A stretch of 7,437 nucleotides of DNA, taken from positions 1 to 7,437 of the forward strand of contig JAICTW010000111.1 of NCBI GenBank assembly GCA_025936195.1, written 5' to 3'. A model generated the notes under the pieces. It was not told the DNA's origin. It saw only the letters and a list, made by a program, of their open reading frames with translations, and did no database searches. The number at the start of each line of letters is the position of its first letter. Position 1 is the first letter of the stretch. Of the stretch, positions 1-5,689 are shown in pieces. The DNA is from Flavisolibacter sp. (lineage in GTDB: Bacteria > Bacteroidota > Bacteroidia > Chitinophagales > Chitinophagaceae). The translations under genes and the position numbers were made by a program.

Positions 1-486
1 ACCGGTATTTGCCAGACATTCTTTAGTGTGTTTAGTAATATCCACTTTATGAAGAATGTAATTACTTACAACACCGTTTTCTAAAGGATTGACTTCATAA
101 TTCGCGAGCTTTAAATTTTTTGCATCAAAGCCTTGTATATTGGCAATGATAATGCCGCCGGGTTTGAGCCTTGTAATATCTACTTTCAATGCAGCGGCAT
201 TCATGGCAACCAGCACGTCGTACTGATCGCCGGGAGTATAAATTTCTGTGCTCCCAAAGTGTACCTGGAAGCCGGAAACACCTGCTACAGTTCCAATGGG
301 GGCACGGATCTCGGAAGGATAATCGGGAAAGGTGCTCAGGTCATTACCGAGCAAAGCCGCCGTGTCGGTAAATTGCATTCCTGTTAATTGCATGCCGTCT
401 CCCGAATCGCCGGAAAAGCGTACGACTATTTTATCTACTTCCTTAATGAAGGTGTTCTTTTCAAGGTTTTTTTCAATGGCTTCCAT
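1..486 (-). CDS. korA: 2-oxoacid:ferredoxin oxidoreductase alpha subunit, KorA type (3' part outside window)
   Basis: The frame is open from an ATG at 484-486 to the left edge (162 codons, no stop), so only the N-terminal part is visible. It begins MEAIEKNLEK and carries the family signature RFSGDSGDGMQLTG at residues 23-36, followed by QFTDTAALLGNDLSTFPDYP (39-58) and EIRAPIGTVAGVSGFQVHFG (59-78). These are hallmarks of the gamma-like N-terminal domain fused to the alpha subunit in KorA-type enzymes. Members form a complex with a KorB (thiamine diphosphate) subunit and interconvert a 2-oxoacid (commonly 2-oxoglutarate) plus CoA with the acyl-CoA, CO2 and reduced ferredoxin, in the cytoplasm. 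The start follows an AGGA a few bases upstream and lies 25 nt after the ferredoxin stop, so the two are probably co-transcribed. The substrate (2-oxoglutarate, pyruvate or a branched 2-oxoacid) cannot be decided from this fragment, and korB is expected beyond the left edge but is not seen. Confidence 0.93.
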   Translation of the reverse strand, partial: MEAIEKNLEKNTFIKEVDKIVVRFSGDSGDGMQLTGMQFTDTAALLGNDLSTFPDYPSEIRAPIGTVAGVSGFQVHFGSTEIYTPGDQYDVLVAMNAAALKVDITRLKPGGIIIANIQGFDAKNLKLANYEVNPLENGVVSNYILHKVDITKHTKECLANTG

Positions 487-511
487 TTCCTGGATTATTT
501 AATGTTAATGA

Positions 512-859
512 TCAGGCGTGTAAGGTTTGTTTTTTAGCTAGCAATTCTTCCACGGTTTCAGCATACGTTGCGTCAGGTACGCAGCAGTCAACCGGACAAA
601 CCGATGCACACTGGGGCGATTCGTGAAAGCCCTGGCATTCGGTACACTTGCTTGGAACGATGTAGTAAGTGTCCGATGAAAGTGCAGCTAATTTTTCATT
701 TACATCTACAACGGTTCCATCTTTTAAAACATAAGTTCCTGTAACAGTAGTTCCATCAGCAACGGACCATTCCACACCGGCTTCATAAATTGCATTGTTG
801 GGACATTCGGGTTCGCAGGCACCGCAGTTGATACATTCTTCTGTGATTTTAATAGCCAT
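512..859 (-). CDS. 2[4Fe-4S] dicluster ferredoxin
   Basis: This 115-residue protein begins MAIKITEECINCGACEPECP. The first cysteine set is C9, C12, C15 and C19 (CxxCxxCxxxCP). The second is C72, C75, C84 and C88 (CxxCx8CxxxCP), followed by an extra C92/C93 pair. The eight-residue spacing between C75 and C84 is the insertion typical of the Allochromatium (Alvin)-type 2[4Fe-4S] ferredoxins, which carry two low-potential clusters. By family rule each cluster takes three cysteines from one motif and the fourth from the other. Residues 28-70 form an unusually long linker between the motifs, rich in Thr, Val and Asp. It works as a soluble cytoplasmic electron carrier. Its position 25 nt upstream of korA suggests it is the acceptor or donor for that enzyme. 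The start is ATG with an A-rich leader and no Shine-Dalgarno, as is common in Bacteroidota. Confidence 0.95.
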   Translation of the reverse strand: MAIKITEECINCGACEPECPNNAIYEAGVEWSVADGTTVTGTYVLKDGTVVDVNEKLAALSSDTYYIVPSKCTECQGFHESPQCASVCPVDCCVPDATYAETVEELLAKKQTLHA

Positions 860-906
860 AATTATTTTTTTTAGTTTTGGAAAATCGTTGGTTAAAGGAA
901 GTACAG

Positions 907-944
907 CACGGAAAAAAATTACATGAGTAAAGTCACCCTGTAAA
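907..944 (-). promoter_or_regulatory. Candidate Bacteroidota-type promoter of the ferredoxin-korA unit
   Basis: Read on the minus strand, TTTA (941-944) is followed after 19 nt by TAATTTTT (914-921). The Bacteroidota primary sigma consensus is TTTG at -33 and TAnnTTTG at -7, so each box differs by one base. Transcription would start near 907 and leave a leader of roughly 48 nt. The same spacing and near-identical boxes occur in front of the metalloprotease gene. Confidence 0.4.
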
Positions 945-1006
945 TTGATTTATTACCGTTAGAACATTGTTTTCGTTTCTTCTCTTTGTTCTGTAATTTT
1001 TTTACA

Positions 1007-1441
1007 ATGGATGAACGGATCGTTGATTTTTTAGAAGGGCAGAAAGTAGCAATGATATGTTGTGTGGATGAAGAAAGCAAACCCTATTGCTTCAGTTGCT
1101 TTTATGCATTTGATAAAGAGAAAGCACTTTTTTATTTCAAGAGTTCTGCCAGTGCACATCATTCGGCATTATTGCGCAGCAATCCTGCAGTGGCAGGAGG
1201 CGTTCAACCTGACAAATTAAATCCTTTGGCTATTAAAGGCATTCAATTCACCGGTTCTGTTATTGATCCAAAAAATGAATTGAGTTTTGATGCGGCAAAA
1301 ATTTACCACAAAAAATTTCCGTTTGCATTGGCCATGCCCGGCGAAGTCTGGACCATTCAATCTGAAATGATCAAACTCACAGACAACAGTATTGGCTTTG
1401 GAAAGAAAACAATCTGGCGGTTAAAAGAAACGGTTAATTGA
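1007..1441 (+). CDS. Pyridoxamine 5'-phosphate oxidase-like (YhbP/UPF0306-type) FMN-binding split-barrel protein
   Basis: The ATG at 1007 gives 144 residues starting MDERIVDFLEGQKVAMICCV. An in-frame TTG at 986 would add seven residues (MFCNFFT) that look non-native, so ATG is preferred. The pattern is an N-terminal helix, then strands with PYCFSCFYAFD, then FYFKSSASAHHSALLRSNPA and the conserved IKGIQFTGSV. This matches the small split-barrel proteins of the PNPOx-like/YhbP (UPF0306) group, in which the SCFY and GxQFxG segments recur. Such proteins usually bind FMN or a related cofactor as homodimers in the cytoplasm; the physiological substrate of this branch is not established. It is a single-gene unit, divergent from the ferredoxin gene (147-nt intergenic region), and ends 44 nt before a strong hairpin. 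The assignment to the superfamily is firm; the precise function is unknown. Confidence 0.82.
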   Translation: MDERIVDFLEGQKVAMICCVDEESKPYCFSCFYAFDKEKALFYFKSSASAHHSALLRSNPAVAGGVQPDKLNPLAIKGIQFTGSVIDPKNELSFDAAKIYHKKFPFALAMPGEVWTIQSEMIKLTDNSIGFGKKTIWRLKETVN

Positions 1442-1485
1442 TTCAAATCCTCCTGTACTATTCAATTCAACTCTATTGAAAAACA

Positions 1486-1515
1486 AGAAAGGCTTCTCTG
1501 GTGGGAAGCCTTTCT
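1486..1515. terminator. Bidirectional intrinsic terminator between convergent genes
   Basis: A perfect 11-bp stem (1486-1496 with 1505-1515; core GAAAGGCTTC/GAAGCCTTTC) encloses an 8-nt loop. It lies between the stop of the YhbP-like gene (1441) and the stop of the metalloprotease gene (1625), which converge. On the minus strand it is followed by TTGTTTTTC, a good U-tract. On the plus strand the tail (ATTGAG) is weak. It therefore probably ends the protease transcript efficiently and the plus-strand transcript less so. Confidence 0.8.
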
Positions 1516-1624
1516 ATTGAGATTAATGAGACCAGCAGGGCGGAGAACACTGGGGAATATTTCTTTCTCTGTGAACTCTTAGTGAAATTCTTTTACTTAG
1601 TGTATAGTACACTCGAAATTGCTT

Positions 1625-3766
1625 TTACAGTTTGATGATTTTTTTTATCATCACCTTATCAGTAAATACTACTCGTACCGTGTACATGCCTTTTGCATAG
1701 CGGCTTAGATCAAAATTGTAATAATTGCTTGTTTGCCCATTCCGAATATTTACTTCATCAATTTTCTGGCCCACACTATTAAACAGTTGTATGCCTTTTA
1801 AATTGGTTGGCTGCGGATAAAACTGTACGGCAATAGCGCCGCTGGTGGGATTAGGTGTTACCAAAAAACCCTGTTCTTTTAAATTGGGATTGATGACTAC
1901 AGTTCTCAGGTTGATATCATCTAAGTAAATGTTATTTTCAAATCCTGTGGTATTTCTGAAGCTAACCAAAAGATCATTCTGGCCTATGAAGGAGGAAATA
2001 TTTACAGAGTCTTTTCTCCATTGGGAGGATGCGGGAATAAAATCAGTGATAACAGGGTCTAAAGTGGTAACCAAACTTTCGCCCCATTTTTTATAAACAC
2101 TTGTATAATTCTGTCCGCAGTCGGTACTTACCAGCACTTCCAAAGTATCCCAATTGTTACCCGGCGTAGTTACATCGGTATAAGCGGCGGCTGCCAATTG
2201 AAATGAAAGAAAAGCAGAATCGGTGACAACAGGAATTTTGATCAGAGGCATGCGCAGGTCGTCTCGTTCTCCAACATGGCCATAATTGAAGTTATCCATC
2301 TTTACACTGGCATTGCCGCTTTTGGCTATGCCGGTAACACGTTTCCATGTAAGACCATTATCGTTGTTCACAATATCCCATCCCGCCGGCGGAAAAGTTG
2401 ACCCTTCAAAGCTTTCCGTGATCTCTGTTACAGGAGTTGAATATTGAAAGTTTATTTGAATCGTATCGTTGGTGAGGTCTTCGTCATTATTGCTGTTTGG
2501 ATTGGAAACATAAACAGTTAAGGTATGTATGCCCGGAACAGTGGTCAGATTATTCAAATTAACGGTTGTAGTATTATAAGTAGATACAGAACCTGTCCAC
2601 GGGTATGTGCTGACAGGTCCATTGTCAACACTGGCACTGATTTGAAGAGAAGTCAGGTTTTGTAATCCTCTGTTTTTAATAGTTACCTGCGGAGTGAAAG
2701 CAGCACTGCAAATACGCTGTGAAGGTTGATTCACTGATCGCAACTGAACATCATAATTGCTTAAGATCACAGGCTGGCATCCGTTGGAAGAAAGCAGGGA
2801 AGGACGGTATAGGGATAAAGCTGTTTCCATACGGTCAACCTGTCCTGCAGTAAACATTACCAGACAGGGATCATCGCTGTAGTCCATATAGTTTTGATAC
2901 ATGATACCGTTGCCTGAAGTGGTACAGGCATCGGTTTTAACTCCCGAAAAACAACCTGCAGTGGCATCAGCCTGATTGGGCGTATCATCCACATCATCGC
3001 TGCCTGTGCAACCTCCGTCATCATCGCCCCAAATGTGATAGAGATTGAAGTAATGCCCTGTTTCATGGGTTAATGTTTTTCCGGAATTAAAATTCGCAAG
3101 TGCGCCTCCTGGTAAAGAGCGGTAGTCAATTACTACTCCTTGTTCTGTAGGTGCGCCATCTTCGGGAAAGGTGGAATAACCCAATATACCGTTTGATAAA
3201 CTGCATACCCAAACGTTGAAATATTTATCGCTATTCCAACTTTCAATTCCACCCGAATAGGAATGTTTTACTTTATCATCGTAAGTAAAAGAATTGAAGG
3301 AGGTAAATACTCTGTCAATACCTGTTGTTGCTTCATTATCAGGTGTACGCTGGGCCAAACAAAACTGGATTTTAGATTTTCCGAAAGAAGGTTTGAAATA
3401 GCCAGGTATCTTCAGGGAATCTCCGTTAGCACCAAAAAAATCTCTGTTCAAAGTATCCAATTGTGCCTGTATTTGTGCATCCGTAACTACATTAGGATTC
3501 GCCAATACAATATGAAAGACTACAGGAATGTAAACCGTTGACGTTAGCCTGGCATTTCCGGAGAAGCTGCGGTTAGCCATCATCTTTGCAAATTCCACTC
3601 TCTTTTGTTGAAACCTTTGCCGAAGCAGGGCATTTTCCTGAAGTTTTTGTTCAAGGTGCGGCATGGTGCCACATTTTTCGGGTACGGTACGGTTGTTTTT
3701 CTGCGCAGCCACCGAAAGGCAAAGCAGAAAAGAAAAAGCAGTTAGAAAAGAAAGGTGGCGATTCAT
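1625..3766 (-). CDS. Secreted M43-like (pappalysin/cytophagalysin) zinc metalloprotease with T9SS sorting domain
   Basis: This is a 713-residue multidomain secreted protein. Residues 1-21 are a signal peptide (hydrophobic 5-20, likely cleavage after VAA). Residues 22-75 are a charged, probably helical pro-region with one cysteine (KCGTMPHLE, C32). The catalytic domain spans about 76-330. Its zinc motif is HETGHYFNLYH (H234, E235, H238, H244), followed by IWGDDDGGCTGSDDVDDTPN and a Met-turn NYMDYSD (M294), all in the order seen in M43 metzincins. Residues 335-445 look like a CARDB/Ig-type beta domain. Residues 450-622 begin ESFEGSTFPPAGWDI, typical of a choice-of-anchor J/MAM-like jelly roll. 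Residues 635-713 are a type A T9SS sorting domain (TPNPTSG near 637-643, LFNSVGQ, YAKGMYTVRV, ending MIKKIIKL). The protein should cross the outer membrane by the Por system and act on peptides outside the cell. It is transcribed from its own promoter and ends at the hairpin at 1486-1515. The substrate is unknown. Confidence 0.92.
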   Translation of the reverse strand: MNRHLSFLTAFSFLLCLSVAAQKNNRTVPEKCGTMPHLEQKLQENALLRQRFQQKRVEFAKMMANRSFSGNARLTSTVYIPVVFHIVLANPNVVTDAQIQAQLDTLNRDFFGANGDSLKIPGYFKPSFGKSKIQFCLAQRTPDNEATTGIDRVFTSFNSFTYDDKVKHSYSGGIESWNSDKYFNVWVCSLSNGILGYSTFPEDGAPTEQGVVIDYRSLPGGALANFNSGKTLTHETGHYFNLYHIWGDDDGGCTGSDDVDDTPNQADATAGCFSGVKTDACTTSGNGIMYQNYMDYSDDPCLVMFTAGQVDRMETALSLYRPSLLSSNGCQPVILSNYDVQLRSVNQPSQRICSAAFTPQVTIKNRGLQNLTSLQISASVDNGPVSTYPWTGSVSTYNTTTVNLNNLTTVPGIHTLTVYVSNPNSNNDEDLTNDTIQINFQYSTPVTEITESFEGSTFPPAGWDIVNNDNGLTWKRVTGIAKSGNASVKMDNFNYGHVGERDDLRMPLIKIPVVTDSAFLSFQLAAAAYTDVTTPGNNWDTLEVLVSTDCGQNYTSVYKKWGESLVTTLDPVITDFIPASSQWRKDSVNISSFIGQNDLLVSFRNTTGFENNIYLDDINLRTVVINPNLKEQGFLVTPNPTSGAIAVQFYPQPTNLKGIQLFNSVGQKIDEVNIRNGQTSNYYNFDLSRYAKGMYTVRVVFTDKVMIKKIIKL

Positions 3767-3799
3767 AGATTTATTTGAGTAAATAAAACGCTTTTAGTG

Positions 3800-3836
3800 T
3801 TATTAAAAATATATTGGGCAGAAGATTTTTTATAAA
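3800..3836 (-). promoter_or_regulatory. Candidate promoter of the metalloprotease gene
   Basis: On the minus strand TTTA (3833-3836) is followed by 19 nt and then TATATTTT (3806-3813), one base from TAnnTTTG. Initiation would be near 3800, giving a leader of about 34 nt before the ATG at 3764-3766. A 7-bp inverted repeat, GGCAGAA (3817-3823) and TTCTGCC (3850-3856), brackets the upstream box. Confidence 0.42.
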
Positions 3837-3856
3837 TACGTTTCATCCATTCTGCC
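3817..3856. repeat. Inverted repeat around the protease promoter
   Basis: GGCAGAA at 3817-3823 and TTCTGCC at 3850-3856 are perfect 7-bp inverted arms with 26 nt between them. They flank the putative -33 box of the protease promoter and sit 35 nt past the stop of the upstream minus-strand gene. The arms could be an operator for a dimeric regulator or part of a weak, long-loop terminator for that gene. The long A/T-rich loop makes a terminator less likely. Confidence 0.35.
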
Positions 3857-3890
3857 GTTGCTTTAAAAATTGTAAAGGCGTGAAATAAGC

Positions 3891-4397
3891 TTATTGTTTA
3901 TCATACACGGCTTTTGATGAAAAATCGCCTCGTGACGAAGATGAATTGATCTGCACAGTCAGGGTTTTACCATCATCAGACAAATTCCAGGTTTCCGTTC
4001 CTTTCACTTCTGAGGTTTGTCCGCCAAAATCAAGCTCCAGCGTGTAGTTAATGATAAGTGTTTTACCATCATCCGACCATTTGGCACTTGACTTTCTTTT
4101 TGAATTTCCAAACACTGTGGTTTCCGTTTCCTTGCCATCGTAACTCAGGATTTGTGTAGTGGTCACGTCATCACCGTTGAACGATGGAGAAGTTTGGGCA
4201 ATGGTAATGGCATCGTCTTTCTGATCGGCTTTAATTGTTCTTGTGGCAAAGCGTGCCATTTGTCCGAGATCGCTTTTCGATTCATTTAATTTCCATTCAC
4301 CGGAAAAATTAGTGCGGTCCACTTTAGAAGTAAAGGCTAAAAGAAAAGCAGGAGCAATCAATAAGCTAAGTACTCTTTTGAAGAAGGTAGTTTGCAT
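3891..4397 (-). CDS. Small exported beta-rich (lipocalin-like) protein of unknown function
   Basis: This is a 168-residue protein with a signal peptide at residues 1 to about 24 (KR at 7-8, then VLSLLIAPAFLLAFTS). There is no lipobox cysteine, so it is probably a free periplasmic or secreted protein. The mature part begins DRTNFSGEWKLNESKSDLG (27-45), a pattern I associate with small Bacteroidota and Acidobacteria proteins annotated as hypothetical or lipocalin-like, in which xFSGxWxLNxxKS starts a beta barrel. Alternating hydrophilic and hydrophobic strands follow. A strand-turn phrase occurs twice (WSDDGKTL at 107-114 and LSDDGKTL at 139-146), suggesting repeated beta hairpins. There are no cysteines and no visible catalytic motif. 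The start is ATG with an A/T-rich leader. It is 124 nt upstream of the protease on the same strand, but that gene seems to have its own promoter, so a functional link is not shown. Confidence 0.8.
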   Translation of the reverse strand: MQTTFFKRVLSLLIAPAFLLAFTSKVDRTNFSGEWKLNESKSDLGQMARFATRTIKADQKDDAITIAQTSPSFNGDDVTTTQILSYDGKETETTVFGNSKRKSSAKWSDDGKTLIINYTLELDFGGQTSEVKGTETWNLSDDGKTLTVQINSSSSRGDFSSKAVYDKQ

Positions 4398-4462
4398 ACA
4401 AATTATTTTGATCTTAAATGTAAGCAGATTTTGACAGGGTTTGTAGCAGGCCTGAAACTCTT

Positions 4463-4480
4463 TTTACGAAAAGGCGTAAA
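4463..4480. repeat. Inverted repeat in divergent intergenic region
   Basis: TTTACG (4463-4468) and CGTAAA (4475-4480) are perfect arms around AAAAGG, in the 211-nt region between the divergent genes starting at 4397 and 4609. This is a reasonable shape for a regulator-binding site affecting one or both genes, but a 6-bp dyad can arise by chance. Confidence 0.3.
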
Positions 4481-4608
4481 TCAAAGTCGAACGGTTTAAA
4501 ATTGAAAGCTGTTCAGCAGCCTTGTCGTAATTACCCCTGAAATTGGCGCTGTTTGCACCCGCTTCTCCATTAAAAGATTTTCATCTTTGAGGATACAAAG
4601 GAAACACT

Positions 4609-5082
4609 ATGCAAAAGATCCATCCATTTTTATGGTTCAATAACGAAGCTGAAGAAGCTGCAGAGTTTTATACTTCTATCTTTGAAAATTCCAAAATAGT
4701 CAAAGTTGTTCGCTACAGCGATTCAGGATCGCAGGCGGCGCATCAGCCAAAAGGTTCGGTAATGACCGTTGTCTTTGAAATAGAAGGGCAGGAGTTCACG
4801 GCTATTAATGGCGGTCCGGTTTTTCAATTCACCGAAGCCATTTCTTTTGTAGTGAATTGTGAATCGCAGCAGGAAATAGATCATTATTGGAAAAAACTTT
4901 CTGAAGATGGCGATCCCAAAGCGCAGCAATGCGGCTGGCTCAAAGACAAATATGGGTTGTCCTGGCAAATTGTTCCTAAACTTCTAAGTGAGTTAATGAG
5001 TGATCCTGTGAGATCGGAAAGAGTGATGAAGGCATTACTTCAAATGAAAAAATTGGACATCAAAATTTTACAGGAGGCGTGA
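4609..5082 (+). CDS. VOC family protein, PhnB-like (3-demethylubiquinone-9 3-methyltransferase-type domain)
   Basis: This 157-residue protein has the signature of the PhnB-like/3-dmu-9_3-mt branch of the vicinal oxygen chelate superfamily. Its N-terminus is IHPFLWFNNEAEEAAEFYTS (residues 4-23). It continues with FEIEGQEFTAINGGPVFQFT and then a C-terminal CGWLKDKYGLSWQIVP, which ends the domain in nearly all family members. The fold is paired beta-alpha-beta-beta-beta modules forming a cup, normally as a dimer in the cytoplasm. The methyltransferase name is a legacy database label; these proteins lack an AdoMet-binding fold, and their reaction is mostly uncharacterised. Length is usual for the family. 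The ATG follows AAAGGAAA (4597-4604), a fair Shine-Dalgarno. A CATCTTTG (4582-4589) resembles a -7 box, but no -33 element at good spacing is seen. It is a single gene ending at the hairpin at 5099-5118. Confidence 0.9.
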   Translation: MQKIHPFLWFNNEAEEAAEFYTSIFENSKIVKVVRYSDSGSQAAHQPKGSVMTVVFEIEGQEFTAINGGPVFQFTEAISFVVNCESQQEIDHYWKKLSEDGDPKAQQCGWLKDKYGLSWQIVPKLLSELMSDPVRSERVMKALLQMKKLDIKILQEA

Positions 5083-5098
5083 TGTATTTGGTTGTTAG

Positions 5099-5123
5099 AG
5101 ACGCAAGATTTTGCGTCTTCTTT
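5099..5123 (+). terminator. Intrinsic terminator of the VOC-family gene
   Basis: A perfect 8-bp stem, AGACGCAA (5099-5106) and TTGCGTCT (5111-5118), has the tetraloop GATT and a G-T wobble extension, and is followed by TCTTT. It lies 16 nt after the stop at 5082. Confidence 0.8.
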
Positions 5124-5185
5124 GAACTCTTTGCGGCGCTGAAAACTCTTCCAATAAATAACTATTGGATATTGTAATGACACTT

Positions 5186-5199
5186 GCACAATGCACAAT
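5186..5199. repeat. Tandem duplication of GCACAAT
   Basis: GCACAAT occurs twice in direct succession (5186-5192, 5193-5199). Only two units are present, so this may be chance or slippage rather than a functional element. Confidence 0.5.
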
Positions 5200-5359
5200 A
5201 GAATTATAAAGCGTTGAAGTGAGTGACACAAGCGAAGACGATAGTAGCAATGCAGCTAAGTACCAAACCTCCAACCGTTTCGATTAGGAAAATGTAGGTG
5301 AAAACTTGTAGTGCATATCTTTTACTTTTTAAATTATGAAAACTTGTTGCGGGGATTTA

Positions 5360-5373
5360 ATTTGCACGCAAAT
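5360..5373. promoter_or_regulatory. Dyad just upstream of the 84-residue gene
   Basis: ATTTGC (5360-5365) and GCAAAT (5368-5373) form a perfect dyad with a 2-nt centre, 14 nt before the ATG at 5388. It overlaps a TTAATTTG (5357-5364) that is one base from a -7 box. GGATTT (5353-5358) and AAATCC (5370-5375) add a second possible pairing. The position fits an operator or a leader hairpin limiting translation. Confidence 0.3.
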
Positions 5374-5387
5374 CCAAAAATCTACCT

Positions 5388-5642
5388 ATGAAAAATTCTT
5401 CATTAAGGCAGTTTCCTTCACTGTCGTCTGCAGAAAAACAATCCGAAAGTTTATTGATGGAAAAAATGGGGATGTCCAAAAGAGAGATCCGCGAAGTGTA
5501 TTTAAAATACGGTGTTCCCGCATCTAAACTGGTGGAGTTAATGCAATTGAGCAAATACCCGTTTGTGTATTCGGGTAAAGTGCCCGGACAATGCGAGCCT
5601 TGCATGATGACCAACTATAAATTGAAAGCAGGGAGTTTTTAA
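5388..5642 (+). CDS. Small protein of unknown function with a C-terminal CxxC
   Basis: I do not recognise this 84-residue protein. It starts MKNSSLRQFPSL and has a helical, charged middle (MSKREIREVYLKYGVPASKL, 29-48), then QLSKYPFVYSGKVPGQCEPC (53-72) and a basic tail ending KLKAGSF. The only two cysteines are C69 and C72, a single CxxC that could bind metal together with a partner subunit, or be redox-active. There is no signal peptide or membrane segment. I prefer this frame over competing frames here because its residues form a normal amphipathic composition. The ATG at 5388 has no clear Shine-Dalgarno; other in-frame ATGs occur at residues 24, 27 and 29. The stop TAA (5640-5642) overlaps the stop of the convergent GNAT gene. 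That it is a gene at all is likely but not certain. Confidence 0.6.
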   Translation: MKNSSLRQFPSLSSAEKQSESLLMEKMGMSKREIREVYLKYGVPASKLVELMQLSKYPFVYSGKVPGQCEPCMMTNYKLKAGSF

Positions 5643-5689
5643 TTGGTTTTCGTTTTGTGTGAGGAATAAATTATGGTTCCTGCTTTTTT
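5625..5689 (+). terminator. Possible long-loop terminator of the 84-residue gene
   Basis: AAAGCAGG (5625-5632) and CCTGCTTT (5679-5686) are complementary and the right arm runs into TTT. TAATT/AATTA inside the loop may add a second stem. The loop is about 46 nt and the element lies inside both converging genes' 3' ends, so this is only a candidate. Confidence 0.25.

Larger units (their letters stand above)
5083..5387. other. 305-base intergenic stretch without a convincing gene
   Basis: It holds the VOC-gene terminator (5099-5123), then a phrase CTTTGAACTCTTTGCGGCGC (5120-5139) resembling degenerate interspersed sequence also seen near 1565-1602. An inverted repeat TCCAATA/TATTGGA spans 5150-5169. 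A perfect tandem 7-mer GCACAAT occupies 5186-5199. The minus strand is open from 5356 to 5204 without an ATG and would encode a hydrophobic peptide (see findings). Just before the next gene a dyad ATTTGC-AC-GCAAAT lies at 5360-5373. No RNA gene was recognised. Confidence 0.6.

Noticed and set aside
986..1006. TTG start for the YhbP-like protein
   Set aside because: It adds only MFCNFFT encoded by T-rich leader; the ATG at 1007 matches the expected family N-terminus.
1599..1613. AGTGTA-TAG-TACACT inverted repeat as an attachment or recombination site
   Set aside because: Too short, with no integrase, matching copy or tRNA nearby; probably chance or a minor 3' hairpin.
2857..3541. Frames of 69 and 92 residues inside the metalloprotease gene
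   Set aside because: Shadows of a well-supported 713-residue gene with signal peptide, catalytic motif and sorting domain.
5336..5527. 63-residue plus-strand frame with early cysteines
   Set aside because: It overlaps the better 84-residue frame and its Lys/Ile-rich reading looks like a frame shadow.
5357..5614. 85-residue minus-strand frame opposite the 84-residue gene
   Set aside because: Its composition is less protein-like, and it would run over the upstream dyad; the plus-strand frame is favoured. Not fully excluded.
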